A stretch of 44,933 bases of DNA from Bacteroidota bacterium (GCA_013289065.1 JABDAP010000009.1:1-44933); one strand, 5' to 3'. Numbered from the stretch's first letter, positions 33,174 to 43,800 are shown. Notes: generated from the sequence alone by a model not told the origin. Program-made: numbers and translations.

Positions 33174-35864
33174 TTATTGCTGTCCTCCCATCATATCAGT
33201 AGCGCCACCCTGGTCGGCCTTGGTATTCTTGCGTTTGAATAACACTGCATCAAACTTACCAAAACGATAGTTGAAGTTAAGACGCAATACCTGCGGATCC
33301 CTTCTTCTCTCACTCGTTTGTGTGAAATAGATACTCTCAGAATATGATTTGAAAACCTGCGTACGGAAAATATCATTCATGCTCAACGTTAAAGACCCAC
33401 TCTGCCCGTTCTTCCATGTCCAGTCTTTACGGATGGCAAGATCAAATCCATAACGCGGCAGGTTATATCCCTGCGAAGTAGACTGCGGCCCGCCGCCGCC
33501 AAACATTCCGCCACCGCCACCACCGCGGCCACCCATTCCGCCGCCACCTGAATTTGGCGGGATAACACTCTTGGCCTGGTAATCGCCGCTGAACTGGATA
33601 GACAACCCTTTCGATACTTTAAAGGCATTGTTCATTTTTCCAAACCAACTGATCAATGAATTGCTCAGGCTTTGTCCGGGTACGGTTGCATTGATCTTTG
33701 AATTGAAGAGGTTCACGTTAACAGTGAAATCCCACCATTTGGTGATCGCTGATTTATTGGTCAGTTCCAATCCATATGAATAACTGTAATCGGCATTGAT
33801 ATAGGTATTGAAATAAGCGCTGTCGCCAGTACTTAAACCATTTTTATCCCTGTACACATAACGTGTGATCAGGTCGGTTGTGTGTTTGAAGAAAACAGTG
33901 GCTAAGAAATTCGAACCGCGTTTGTATGCATTGTTATACGATACTTCGAATGAATTGGTGAACTCAGGTTTCAATCCTGCATTACCGATATTGATATTCT
34001 GCGGATCAGAATAATCAGGGAAAGGCATCAGCTGAAAGAAGTTCGGGCGGTTCACTCGGCGTGAATAGTTCAGCTGGAAATCCTGTTTCTCATCTATCTT
34101 ATACGTAACGAATGCACTTGGGAAAAGGCTCAATGGATAGGCAACTTTAAAAGTGGCTGAATCAATTCCTTTTGCATTCAATAAAGTACCTGTATAGTTC
34201 GAACTCTCTGCACGCAAACCTAATTGATAGCTCCATTTGCGCACTTTAAAACTATACGTAGCATACGCAGCGCTTACCTCATCATGGAACTTGTATTTGT
34301 TACTGATCAATGGCACCAATACATATTTGCTGCTTGGATAATCGAAAGCATACTGATCGCTCAGGTTACTGAAATCGCGGATAGCGGATCTTGCACCGGC
34401 TTCAAATTTTGTATCGTCAGTGATCTGGTTCTCATAATCGATCTGCGCAGTATAATTTTTAGTGGTACCGTTCCCTATGGTATTTTGTAAAAGCGCCAGC
34501 CCTTTGTTGCTGCCATTAGGGTTATAGGTTTGTGTACCTATAAATGAATTGTTATCGTTCTTGCTCGAGTTATAATTGAAATCAGCCGTGATATCGTGGC
34601 CATTCTTTGCAAAATTGTGTTTGTAACTTACCTGTGAGCCTAAGTTTTCAAAATTCGAATGACTGGTTGTGCCGATAATATCATAGTCCGTATATACAGA
34701 TTGAATGGTTGAATCTACGTGCTGTGTCTGTGCGTTATCAAACTGCCCTTTGTTATAATTCGCTGCAATAGAGAATGTGTTCCTGTTATCTACAAAATAA
34801 TCAAGGCCGCCGCGGAAGAATCCAAAATATCCTGTGTTCTCGCCATGTGTGGTATTGTACACATTGCTTGGCGGTACAAGGATATTATCCCTGTTGGTGA
34901 TACCATCAGAGATCGATTTACGCTGGTTATAATTCGCACTCAGTGAAAAATTGATCTTGCTCTGGCGCATATTGATATCGCCGCCGAAATTTGTTTTGCC
35001 GCGCGAATCAACACCCGTTCTGATACTGCCGTTATAACCTGTTTTTTTATTCTTCTTTAAAACGATATTCAGAATACCTGCATTACCGCCCGATGCATCA
35101 TATTTAGCGCCGGGGTTGGTAATGAGTTCTACTTTGTCAATGATATCAGCCGGGATCTGGTCAAGCGTTAACGTGGTCGGGCGGTTATCAATAAAAATCG
35201 TTGGCGCTGCATTGCGCAGTGTAACGTTGCCATCAATATCCACATTCAGCGACGGGATGCTTTTCATGATCTCGGTAGCTGTTTGCCCTGTGCTTACGAG
35301 GTTCTTATCAACATTGAATATTTTCCTGTCGATACCCAGTTCAAACTGTGGCCTTGAAGAAGCCGTAACGGTTACGTTTCCAAGATTGGCAGCGTCTTCT
35401 TCCATTTTAATATTGCCAAGGTCTTTATCAGCCAAACTCAGCAATTGCTGTGCACCGCCGCCGGGCTGTCCGCCACCGGCTGCATTCGCACCGCCGCCCT
35501 GCGGAAGTTTGATGCCAAAGCTTACAGGTTTGTCAATTGATTTATAACCAAGGGAACTGAGCTTCAGTTTATAATTGCCAAAAACAGGAAGGTTATCAAA
35601 ACTAAAATCCCCGTTCGCCTTGGTGATTAAAGTACCCAGAACCGCATCCTTCATTTTCTTGGTGGCAGTATCAAATTTATTTCCGGTCAGAAGCACGGTT
35701 ACTGATTCCATGCCTTTGTTTGTTTTGCTGTCAACGATCTTTCCATAAAAATGGCCGATGTTCATATTTTGGCCACCGCCACCCTGGCGTCCGCCGGCCG
35801 GTGGCTGCGAAAAAGCGGCAAAGCACAAAAGATTCAAAACAGTAATAGATAAAATTTTTCTCAT
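33174..35864 (-). CDS. TonB-dependent receptor-like outer-membrane protein with glycine-rich loops
   Basis: The start is at 35864 (MRKILSITVLNLLCFAAFSQ); an ATG at 35870 adds two residues. The order is: signal peptide; a Gly/Gln-rich segment; a CarboxypepD_reg-like domain (GHFYGKIVDSKTNKGMESVTVLL); a second Gly-rich insert (PQGGGANAAGGGQPGGGAQQ); plug (ELGIDRKIFNVDKNL, ATEIMKSIPSLNVDIDGNVTLRN, DKVELITNPGAKYDASGGNAGILNIVLKK); and barrel with LNYSRRVNRPNFFQLMPFPDYSDPQNINIGN. A long Gly run near 33481-33560 lies in a late loop. It belongs to the same group as the receptor at 17230. Confidence 0.88.
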   Translation of the reverse strand: MRKILSITVLNLLCFAAFSQPPAGGRQGGGGQNMNIGHFYGKIVDSKTNKGMESVTVLLTGNKFDTATKKMKDAVLGTLITKANGDFSFDNLPVFGNYKLKLSSLGYKSIDKPVSFGIKLPQGGGANAAGGGQPGGGAQQLLSLADKDLGNIKMEEDAANLGNVTVTASSRPQFELGIDRKIFNVDKNLVSTGQTATEIMKSIPSLNVDIDGNVTLRNAAPTIFIDNRPTTLTLDQIPADIIDKVELITNPGAKYDASGGNAGILNIVLKKNKKTGYNGSIRTGVDSRGKTNFGGDINMRQSKINFSLSANYNQRKSISDGITNRDNILVPPSNVYNTTHGENTGYFGFFRGGLDYFVDNRNTFSIAANYNKGQFDNAQTQHVDSTIQSVYTDYDIIGTTSHSNFENLGSQVSYKHNFAKNGHDITADFNYNSSKNDNNSFIGTQTYNPNGSNKGLALLQNTIGNGTTKNYTAQIDYENQITDDTKFEAGARSAIRDFSNLSDQYAFDYPSSKYVLVPLISNKYKFHDEVSAAYATYSFKVRKWSYQLGLRAESSNYTGTLLNAKGIDSATFKVAYPLSLFPSAFVTYKIDEKQDFQLNYSRRVNRPNFFQLMPFPDYSDPQNINIGNAGLKPEFTNSFEVSYNNAYKRGSNFLATVFFKHTTDLITRYVYRDKNGLSTGDSAYFNTYINADYSYSYGLELTNKSAITKWWDFTVNVNLFNSKINATVPGQSLSNSLISWFGKMNNAFKVSKGLSIQFSGDYQAKSVIPPNSGGGGMGGRGGGGGGMFGGGGPQSTSQGYNLPRYGFDLAIRKDWTWKNGQSGSLTLSMNDIFRTQVFKSYSESIYFTQTSERRRDPQVLRLNFNYRFGKFDAVLFKRKNTKADQGGATDMMGGQQ

Positions 35865-36158
35865 GATCATTTAAGTGTATATTATATTATGCAAATTTGC
35901 GATGTCGTTTTTTCGACGCCCTTTTTCATTATACAAACGGTAATATGGCAAATCTGAATGGGCAAAGTTGCTCTGCCACAGCCATGATTTGTCTTTTTTG
36001 TCGGTGATCGCTGCAAAATGGTCGGCAATCACGCGAAATGCTCCTCAATAAGCGGCACTGTTCTGGATATTCCCGGGTTCCCGGTTCCCGGTTTGTGGCA
36101 AGATGCATTTGGTTTGGATCATCCAGCAAGACGGAATCGAATTCTTTGATAAATTAAA

Positions 36159-36185
36159 AACCTATAAGGGGCAACCTTATAGGTT
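36159..36185 (-). terminator. terminator downstream of tRNA-His
   Basis: An 11-bp perfect stem (36159-36169 with 36175-36185, word aacctataagg) with a five-base loop is followed on the minus strand by a U tract. It lies 8 bp past the tRNA. The remaining gap 35871-36158 shows only a three-fold ttcccgg tandem (36070-36093) and no credible gene. Confidence 0.75.
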
Positions 36186-36192
36186 TTATCAG

Positions 36193-36267
36193 GGAGGACG
36201 AGGGGTCTCGAACCCCCGGCCTTCAGTGCCACAAACTGACGCTCTAACCAACTGAGCTACGACCTCC
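36193..36267 (-). tRNA. tRNA-His (GTG)
   Basis: On the minus strand, T8-A9, the D arm GCTCAGTTGGTTAGAGC, the anticodon stem TCAGT/ACTGA with loop TTGTGGC (anticodon GTG) and the T arm CCGGGGGTTCGAGACCCC all fold. The encoded G-1 (36267) opposite C73 (36193) is the tRNA-His identity pair. CCA is not encoded. One acceptor pair (5:68) is a T-T mismatch. Confidence 0.93.
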
Positions 36268-36280
36268 GTTTTTCAGTCGG

Positions 36281-36288
36281 CAAAAATA
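36281..36288 (-). promoter_or_regulatory. candidate -7 box for tRNA-His
   Basis: On the minus strand the sequence is TATTTTTG, an exact TAnnTTTG match 13 bp before the tRNA. No good -33 TTTG is seen at the expected distance. Confidence 0.4.
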
Positions 36289-36423
36289 AGGCAAATCACG
36301 ATTACTTGGCATGTCTTTTTCTACAGTTCCTAAATTACCGGTCATCAAAACCTTTGTTAATTGGCGCAAATGGTTGATGGCTAAAAAGGTTTTTAGGTTA
36401 TTTTTACTATCTATCATGCTATC

Positions 36424-38592
36424 ATGCAAAAATTTACGCAATTTATGAAGAGTAGAAAAGGGTTATTACTTCTTGCCATCATATTGTTTGGCGGATTATT
36501 CTTTGCTTTCAGGAGTTCAGGTATTGGCGGGAAAGATATCCTGATGACGCAACGACAAAGGTTACTGACTGAGGTTGGGCGCATACTGGAACAACAGCAC
36601 TATAGCCCGAAAATAATCAACGACGGTTTTTCCAAAATGGTTTTCAAAAAATTCATTGATGAACTGGATGGGGATAAATCACATTTCCTTCAGTCGGATA
36701 TCAATGTGTTGAAAAAATACGAAACCACTATCGATGATGAAATTCACGGCACTGTGCCTATTGAATTTGCACCAGCCGTGAGCCTGATCTATGATCAGCG
36801 CATTAAAGAAGTGCAGGCGATATACAGGGATATTCTTTCCAGGCCTTTTGATTTCAGCAAAGATGAAACAACTGTACTCGATGGCGACAAGCTAAACTAT
36901 ACCGCAAACGAAGAAGAGCGCAAAGAAAGATGGAGAAAGAAATTAAAATTCCTTACGCTGGAAAGATATGCCGACCTGATAGACCAGCAGGAAAAAGATA
37001 AAGACAAGAAAGATTTTGTTGCCAAAACAAATGCCGAACTGGAAAAAGATGCGCGCGCGAAAGTGTTGAAAATGATGGACGATAATTATCAGCGCATCGA
37101 AAAAACGTATAAAGAAGAACAGCGTTTCGATACATTCATGAATGTGATCATTAACATGATGGATCCGCACAGCGATTATTTTCCGCCGCAGGAAAAAAGA
37201 GCTTTTGATGAAAGAATGAGCGGCAAGTTCTATGGCATCGGCGCAACACTGGGAAAAGACGATTACGGAATCAAGATCACCAGCGTTGTTGCAGGCGGCC
37301 CGGCCTGGAAATCAAAAGAGATCGTTGCAAATGATGTGATCACGAAAGTAGCACAGGGATCGGCCGAACCGGTTGATGTTAGCGGTTATGATACACAGGA
37401 TGCGGTATTGCTGATACGCGGTAACAAAGGAACGGAAGTAAGGCTGACCATAAAAAAACAGGATGGCTCGGTTAAAGTGGTGAGCATGATCCGCGAAGAA
37501 ATTGTGCAGGACGAACTGAATGCAAGAAGTGCCGTTATACAAAGCGGAAAAGATAAGATCGGTTATATATGGCTGCAGGATTTTTATGCAAATTTTGAAG
37601 ATCCCAAAGCACACCGTTGTTCTGAAGACGTTGCCAAGGAAGTGATCAAACTCAAGGCGGAAAATGTGGATGGCATCGTGATCGATATCCGCAACAATGG
37701 CGGCGGCTCTTTGTATGAAGTAGTAAAAATGGTTGGCCTGTTCATCAAAAGCGGGCCTGTGGTACAGGTGAAAGAAAAAGATGGCAAAGTTGATCAAAGC
37801 ACCTGGAGGGATAATGATGAATCTGTTTTATATGATGGCCCGCTGGCCGTTATGGTAAACGAATTCAGCGCATCGGCCAGTGAAATATTTGCGGGTGCGA
37901 TACAGGATTACAAACGCGGTGTGATCATAGGCAGCTCATCTACTTATGGAAAAGGAACCGTTCAGAGAACGATACCTTTCGGTAACCGCAATGACCTGTA
38001 CAGTACCAGAACGGATCTTGGCGCCATGACACTTACCTTCCAGAAATTCTACCGCATCAATGGTGCATCCACCCAGTTAAAAGGCGTGGTGCCTGATATC
38101 ATTCTTCCTGATGCATATGAGTATTATAAAGGGCGCGAGAAAGATAATGAACAGGCATTGCCATACGATGAGATCCCTAAAACTTCTTACCAGACCTGGT
38201 CGAACAATTATGGGGTTGACAATGTAATAAAGAAAGAAAACGAAAAAATAAAAAGCGATCCTTCACTCAACCTTTTATCCAGCAACCTGCAGTGGCTCTC
38301 ACAAAACGGAGAACTGCCATTGAGCCTGGATTACAATAAATACCGCGACCGCCAGAAACAAATTACTTCTACCGTGAACCAGGACAATAGCCTGTTAAAG
38401 ATCAAAGAAGATATGAATGTTTCTGAACTGGCGGTTGATCATGACCTGTTCTATAATAATCCGAATACACAAAAAGGAGAATATTATAAGTCATGGCTGA
38501 AAGCATTAAAGAATGACATGCATATTGATGAAACGGTTAATGTACTGAAAGAAATGGCGAAGACACAGGTACAGACTGCTCAAAATAAATGA
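36424..38592 (+). CDS. C-terminal processing protease (S41 family, Tsp/Prc-like)
   Basis: It has 722 residues. An N-terminal hydrophobic anchor (GLLLLAIILFGGLFFAF) is followed by the Tsp N-terminal domain (DELDGDKSHFLQSD, MDPHSDYFPP). A PDZ domain follows (about 255-345: GIGATLGKDDYGIKITSVVAGGPAWKS), then the S41 core with catalytic S484 (FSASASEIF) and K510 (YGKGTVQ). The C-terminal helical domain matches Tsp. It cleaves periplasmic or membrane proteins from their C-termini. An in-frame ATG at 36445 (MKSRKG) is an alternative start. Confidence 0.93.
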   Translation: MQKFTQFMKSRKGLLLLAIILFGGLFFAFRSSGIGGKDILMTQRQRLLTEVGRILEQQHYSPKIINDGFSKMVFKKFIDELDGDKSHFLQSDINVLKKYETTIDDEIHGTVPIEFAPAVSLIYDQRIKEVQAIYRDILSRPFDFSKDETTVLDGDKLNYTANEEERKERWRKKLKFLTLERYADLIDQQEKDKDKKDFVAKTNAELEKDARAKVLKMMDDNYQRIEKTYKEEQRFDTFMNVIINMMDPHSDYFPPQEKRAFDERMSGKFYGIGATLGKDDYGIKITSVVAGGPAWKSKEIVANDVITKVAQGSAEPVDVSGYDTQDAVLLIRGNKGTEVRLTIKKQDGSVKVVSMIREEIVQDELNARSAVIQSGKDKIGYIWLQDFYANFEDPKAHRCSEDVAKEVIKLKAENVDGIVIDIRNNGGGSLYEVVKMVGLFIKSGPVVQVKEKDGKVDQSTWRDNDESVLYDGPLAVMVNEFSASASEIFAGAIQDYKRGVIIGSSSTYGKGTVQRTIPFGNRNDLYSTRTDLGAMTLTFQKFYRINGASTQLKGVVPDIILPDAYEYYKGREKDNEQALPYDEIPKTSYQTWSNNYGVDNVIKKENEKIKSDPSLNLLSSNLQWLSQNGELPLSLDYNKYRDRQKQITSTVNQDNSLLKIKEDMNVSELAVDHDLFYNNPNTQKGEYYKSWLKALKNDMHIDETVNVLKEMAKTQVQTAQNK

Positions 38593-38623
38593 ATATTGTA
38601 GCAATTTGAAATTGATTAAAATT

Positions 38624-38674
38624 TTAGCCGCAGATTCGCAGATTTTTACTGGTAATCTGCGAATCTGCGGCTAA
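38624..38674. repeat. 21-bp palindrome after the protease gene
   Basis: The arms 38624-38644 and 38654-38674 are perfectly complementary over 21 bp (tandem gcagattc words). A run of Ts follows a few bases later (38680s), so it may also terminate transcription. Confidence 0.8.
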
Positions 38675-38771
38675 CGATTTTTTACTCTAATATAAAGTGA
38701 TACGATATCAAATAATGCTGCACACGCAAATACGGATTGGAAGATTTAATTGTTGACGAAACCTTGATTGA

Positions 38772-39275
38772 ATGCAACTTGAGAAAAAGTGGTACGCATT
38801 GTATACAAAGCCCCGTTGGGAAAAAAAGATCGACAGTGTGTTGATCAGAAAAGGGCTCGAAAGCTGGTGCCCGTTGCAAAAGATAGAAAGGCAATGGAGC
38901 GACAGGAAAAAGATCATTGAAGACCCTTTGTTCAAATCATACGTGTTTGTGCGGATCGACGATACCGAACGCGCCAAAGTTTTAATGACAGATGGTGTGT
39001 TGAATTTTGTACATTATCTCGGTAAGCCGGCTGTTATTAAAAATGAAGAGATAGACCTGATCAAGAAATACCTTGCTGAGAAAGATGCAAGTATTTTTAT
39101 CATTTCGCAGGAAGGGTTCAGGGAAGACACGAAAATAAAAGTGAACCACGGCGTATTCATGGGCAACGAAGGAACCGTACTGCGCGGCGGAAAGAAAAAA
39201 GTTTACGTAAAACTGGAAAGCCTGGGGCAGGTGATGGTGGTTGAGTTTCCCGCGGAATATCTATCACCGATATAA
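38772..39275 (+). CDS. UpxY-family transcription antiterminator (NusG paralogue)
   Basis: It has 167 residues. The NGN domain (KKWYALYTKPRWEKKIDSVL, SWCPLQKIERQWSDRKK, PLFKSYVFVRI) is followed by a KOW domain (VFMGNEGTVLRGGKKKVYVKLESL). This is the UpxY/RfaH-like group that in Bacteroidota heads surface polysaccharide operons and prevents early termination. Here no polysaccharide gene follows: the next gene is convergent. Its target is unknown. Confidence 0.9.
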   Translation: MQLEKKWYALYTKPRWEKKIDSVLIRKGLESWCPLQKIERQWSDRKKIIEDPLFKSYVFVRIDDTERAKVLMTDGVLNFVHYLGKPAVIKNEEIDLIKKYLAEKDASIFIISQEGFREDTKIKVNHGVFMGNEGTVLRGGKKKVYVKLESLGQVMVVEFPAEYLSPI

Positions 39276-39389
39276 TTTGAAAATGCGGAGTAACTGAACC
39301 GTAAAAATTTTATGAAATTCCTCAAACTATATTGGCAATCATATCGAATGTGACAATAACAATTTTCAAATTTGCACATTTTCAAATTA
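39273..39389. repeat. 13-bp inverted repeat spanning a convergent gap
   Basis: 39273-39285 and 39377-39389 are perfectly complementary (taatttgaaaatg). The first arm begins with the TAA of the UpxY gene and the second ends one base before the mtaB stop (39390). Nothing else is clear in the gap. Confidence 0.65.
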
Positions 39390-40661
39390 CTACATCTTCC
39401 ACTCCACGATCTGATTCGCCCATTCTTTTCTATAAGGTGTACTGACACGGATATAATTATCCGAATACCCTTCCATCATCCCGTTCTTCTCAAAAATTTC
39501 AAATAATACTTTTCGTGTTTGTCCCGCATGCAGATTGGTAAAGTATTGCATCTTCATGTAAGAAAGATTGCGGAGGGTTTTATTTCTTTCATTGCGCACG
39601 GAGATGGGTATTATGGGTTTGATCTCGAGCGCTTTGGTATTATCGCGTTCGGAGTAAGTAAAAACGTGGAGATAAGAAATATCCAATGAATGTAAAAAAT
39701 CGAAGGTCTCTGTAAAGTGCGCATCCGTTTCACCGGGAAAGCCAACGATCACATCCACACCGATCGCGCAATGCGGCATGAGCGTTTTGATCAGCTTCAC
39801 ACGGTCGGCATACAATTCTCTTTTATACCGCCTTCTCATCAAACCCAATACCTCATTACTTCCGCTTTGCAGCGGGATATGAAAATGCGGCATGAACTTA
39901 TCACTGTTTGCAACAAATTCTATGATCTCATTCGTTAATAAATTCGGCTCGATGGATGAGATGCGGTAACGCTCAATGCCGTTTACTTTATCCAAAGCTT
40001 TTACGAGGCCAAAGAAATTTTCTTTTGTATCGGTACCATCATTGCCTTTACCAAAATCGCCGAGGTTTACACCGGTAAGAACGATTTCTTTTACATCATC
40101 TGCCGCTAACTGTTTTGCATGCGCCACAACATTCGCTACATTATCACTACGGCTCTTTCCTCTTGCCATCGGTATGGTACAGAACGAACAATTGTAATCA
40201 CATCCATCCTGCACTTTTAAAAAAGTACGCGTCCGGTCGTTTTGCGAAAACGAAGCGGTGAAACCGCTTACTTCTTCAATATCGCAACTGCAGATCTTTG
40301 CAGCATCGCCCTTGGCCAATTCGCTGATGTGCTGAACGATATTGAATTTTTCTGCGGCGCCCAATACCAGGTCAACACCGGGAATGGAAGCGATCTCTTT
40401 TGGTTTCAGCTGTGCATAACAACCGGTGATCACCACAAAACTTTCAGGCGCTTTCCGCTGTATGCGGCGCACCAGGTGACGGCATTCCTTATCTGCATTA
40501 TCCGTAACCGAACAGGTATTGATCACGTACACATCGGCCAGGTCGTCAAAACCTTTTTTTTCAAACCCCTCATTTTCCAATAAACGGGAAAGGGTAGAGG
40601 TTTCTGAAAAGTTCAGTTTACAACCAAGTGTGTGAAAGGCTACTGTACGCTTCTTTTCCAT
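39390..40661 (-). CDS. mtaB: tRNA (t6A37)-C2 methylthiotransferase MtaB
   Basis: The start is MEKKRTVAFHTLGC (40661). The N-terminal UPF0004 domain has the cluster cysteines C14, C50 and C81. The radical-SAM motif is C154/C158/C161 (GCDYNCSFC). IPMARGKSRSD, LTGVNLGDFG, RISSIEPNLL and VIVGFPGETD follow, with a TRAM-like C-terminal region. It adds a methylthio group to t6A37 of tRNAs read by ANN codons. Length is 423 residues. MtaB is preferred over MiaB from the HTLGCKLN start and TGVNLG. Confidence 0.92.
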   Translation of the reverse strand: MEKKRTVAFHTLGCKLNFSETSTLSRLLENEGFEKKGFDDLADVYVINTCSVTDNADKECRHLVRRIQRKAPESFVVITGCYAQLKPKEIASIPGVDLVLGAAEKFNIVQHISELAKGDAAKICSCDIEEVSGFTASFSQNDRTRTFLKVQDGCDYNCSFCTIPMARGKSRSDNVANVVAHAKQLAADDVKEIVLTGVNLGDFGKGNDGTDTKENFFGLVKALDKVNGIERYRISSIEPNLLTNEIIEFVANSDKFMPHFHIPLQSGSNEVLGLMRRRYKRELYADRVKLIKTLMPHCAIGVDVIVGFPGETDAHFTETFDFLHSLDISYLHVFTYSERDNTKALEIKPIIPISVRNERNKTLRNLSYMKMQYFTNLHAGQTRKVLFEIFEKNGMMEGYSDNYIRVSTPYRKEWANQIVEWKM

Positions 40662-40690
40662 ATTCGGGCGCAAAGATAAGGGAGTTGAAA

Positions 40691-40754
40691 GTCTGGAGTT
40701 AGAAGACTGGAGACTGGAGTTTCTATTCCAGACTCCAGACTCCAGTCTCCAGAC
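40691..40754. repeat. intergenic palindrome, family A (copy 4)
   Basis: The left arm 40691-40720 and right arm 40727-40754 consist of gtctggagttagaagactgg-type words and pair along most of their length. It lies between the divergent mtaB and GT117 genes, so here it cannot be a shared 3' terminator. Confidence 0.8.
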
Positions 40755-40821
40755 TGATTATAACGTTTTCTTAAAATAGTTAAATCCCTTATCCTCATTT
40801 TCCATTTTACAATATAAAAGT

Positions 40822-40829
40822 TATGTTTG
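40822..40829 (+). promoter_or_regulatory. candidate -7 box for the GT117 gene
   Basis: TATGTTTG is an exact TAnnTTTG match 22 bp before the ATG. A TTTT at 40798-40801 lies at the -33 distance. Confidence 0.4.
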
Positions 40830-40851
40830 CCAGTCTTAAAAACCAAAACAA

Positions 40852-43800
40852 ATGCAGTTTAAGAAGATCAATAACATAAGCGGATGGGTTGTTTGCCTGA
40901 TCGCCTGTACCGTATACATTTTAACCGCAGAAGCCGGGGGTAGTTTCTGGGATTGCGGCGAATTTGTGAGCAGCTGTTTTAAACTGCAGATCCCGCATCC
41001 GCCGGGGGCGCCCCTGTTTGTAATGCTGGGCCGTATTTTTATCGTTCTTTTTGGTAACGATCCGCTTACTGCCGCCAAAGCCGTAAACATCATGAATGCT
41101 TTGTGCAGCGGCCTCACGATCTTATTTCTTTTCTGGACGATCACACACTTTGCAAGGCGCATCGTTAACGTAAAGATCACCGATACGCTTACCAATTCGC
41201 AGATCTGGTCCATTATGGGAGCCGGCGCTGTTGGCGCTTTGGCATATACGTTCAGTGATTCATTCTGGTACAGCGCTGTGGAAGGTGAGGTATATGCGAT
41301 GTCTTCATTCTTTACTGCCATTGTATTCTGGGCGATACTGAAATGGGAAGCGCATGCCGATGAACCGGGTGCAGACAGATGGATCGTTTGTATCTTTTTC
41401 CTGATGGGCCTTTCGATCGGCGTACACTTACTTAACCTCCTCACCATACCTGCGATCGTGATGGTGTATTACTTTAAAAGAAGGGATACATTCAATTACG
41501 ATAAAATGCGCAAATGGTTTATCCGTTTGGTCGGGATCGGTGGCATACTCGCATTCATCGGCGCACTGATAAGTGCTGCGGGCGAGTCTACCGACAATCT
41601 TCCGCTTGATGGAACCATGGCCGGCCTGATGGTGATCGGAACGATTATAGCCATTGCCTTGCTGTTCCTTATTGAACGGATGGCTAAAGACAAGAAAGCA
41701 TATTATGGCGGGATCTATATCTTTTTTGGTATCGGTTGTGTGTTGGTTGGCGTAGTGCAGGTAGGTGTGATACAGTATTCAGTAAAACTGGCGGGTATGT
41801 TCGACCGTTGGTTTGTAAATGGGTTTGGCCTTCCATTCTTCACCGGCTTCGCTTTCTTCTTTATACTGGTTGCCGCAGTATTGTGGTACGGTTTAAAATT
41901 CGCTGCAAAAAGATCATGGGCCTACCTCCGTTTGGGAATCTGGTGCCTGGCATTTATGCTGATCGGTTACAGTACTTATGTGACCACTATGATCCGCAGT
42001 AATGCGAATCCATCGGTTGATATGTATAATGTGGACAATCCATTGAGCCTGGTAGGTTATTTAGGCCGCGACCAGTATGGTGATTTCCCGATCTTATACG
42101 GGCAGAAATTCAACGCCGATCCTGCCGATATCAAAAACACCGGCATGCGTTACCAGAAATCGAACGATAAATATATTTCATTAGGCGAGGATAGAAAATA
42201 CGTGTATGCATCTGATGATAAAATGGTTTTCCCGAGAGTGTGGGATCCAAGCAACGAACAGAACCATGCAGACTATTATGCATATTATCTCGGCATCAAT
42301 AAAACACGCGATGGAAAATATGAACGCCCTCCGACACAGCTGGATAACATCAACTTTTTTATCGGCTACCAGACCTACTGGATGTACCTGCGTTATTTCT
42401 TCTGGAACTTTGTAGGAAAACAAAATGATAACCAGGGCCTTTTTATAGCCAATCCGCGTGATGGTAATTTTATTACCGGCATACCACCTGTAGATAATCT
42501 TTTCTTCGGCGACCAGAGCGCCATGCCCGACAGCCTTAAAAATAATAAAGCAAATAATAAGCTCTTTGCATTGCCATTCATATTGGGATTGATCGGTTTA
42601 TTCTATCAATACAAAAGAAGGGGCGATGACGGAACGGTAAATATGTTATTGTTCTTCTTCACCGGTTTTGCGATCATCATATACCTCAACCAGGCCGGCT
42701 ATCAGCCACGTGAACGTGACTATGCTTATGTAGGAAGTTTTTATGCATTTGCTATATGGATAGGTTTGGGTGTATTGAAAGTGCGGGACTGGCTAAGTAA
42801 AAAAACAAATGCAGTAACTGCTGCTTCAGTGGCAACACTTATCTGTTTGCTCGCAGTTCCTGTTTTAATGGCGCAACAGGAATGGGATGACCATGACCGC
42901 AGTAAAAAACAATTACCAAGAGACCTTGCAAAAGATTACTTAGAAAGCTGCGCGCCCAATGCCATCCTGTTTACGTATGGCGATAATGATACCTATCCGC
43001 TTTGGTATGCACAGGAAGTAGAAGGCATACGGCCTGATATACGCGTGATCAATTTTAGTTTGCTGGGTATCGACTGGTACATCAATGAACTGCGTTACAA
43101 AGTAAACCAGAGCGACCCGATCGATGTGATCTGGACACCGGAGCAGATCGAAGGAAGCAAACGTGATTATGTAATGTACCGCCCCAAAGAAAATATTCCT
43201 GAGAACAGGTATTATGACCTGTACGATATGATGAAAAATTATATTGGCAGCGACGACCCTGCGAAGATGGAAGACAGGGGCGGTAATGGAGATGGGTTGA
43301 ATACATTCCCTGTAAAAAAAGTGTCTGTGCCGGTTGATAAAGCATTTGTGCTGAAGAACGGAACAGTGAATGCAACCGACAGTGTTGTATCTGAAATGAA
43401 GTTTGATATTCCAAAAGGCGCATTGGTTAAAAACGACCTTGCCCTGCTGAATGTGATCGCCGCAAACAAATGGAACCGGCCTATTTACTTTACGGGCCCG
43501 TCGGCAGAATTAGGATTTGATCAATACCTGCGCAGGGATGGATTGAGTTTCCGCCTGGTGCCGGTGATGAACAGCCGTGTGAACACAGACTGGATGTTTG
43601 ATAAAGCGATGAATAAATTCGGTTTCGGCAATGCACAGATCAAAGGAGTGTATTATGATGAAGAGAACCGCCGCCACTTAAATACTATCCGTACTGCTTA
43701 TGCAGAACTTGCGATGGATCTTGCAGATAAAAAAGATACCGTAAGAGCAAGGCAAGTACTTGAGAAAGCCGATAAAATGATGGATCCGTCGAACTTTGAT

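Noticed and set aside
35929-36129. Possible 66-residue gene in the gap before tRNA-His
   Set aside because: There is no recognisable motif, no promoter or start context, and it contains a ttcccgg tandem. It is more likely noncoding.
39390-40661. MiaB or RimO as identity of the radical-SAM methylthiotransferase
   Set aside because: The HTLGCKLN start, the LTGVNLGDFG segment and overall layout fit MtaB better.
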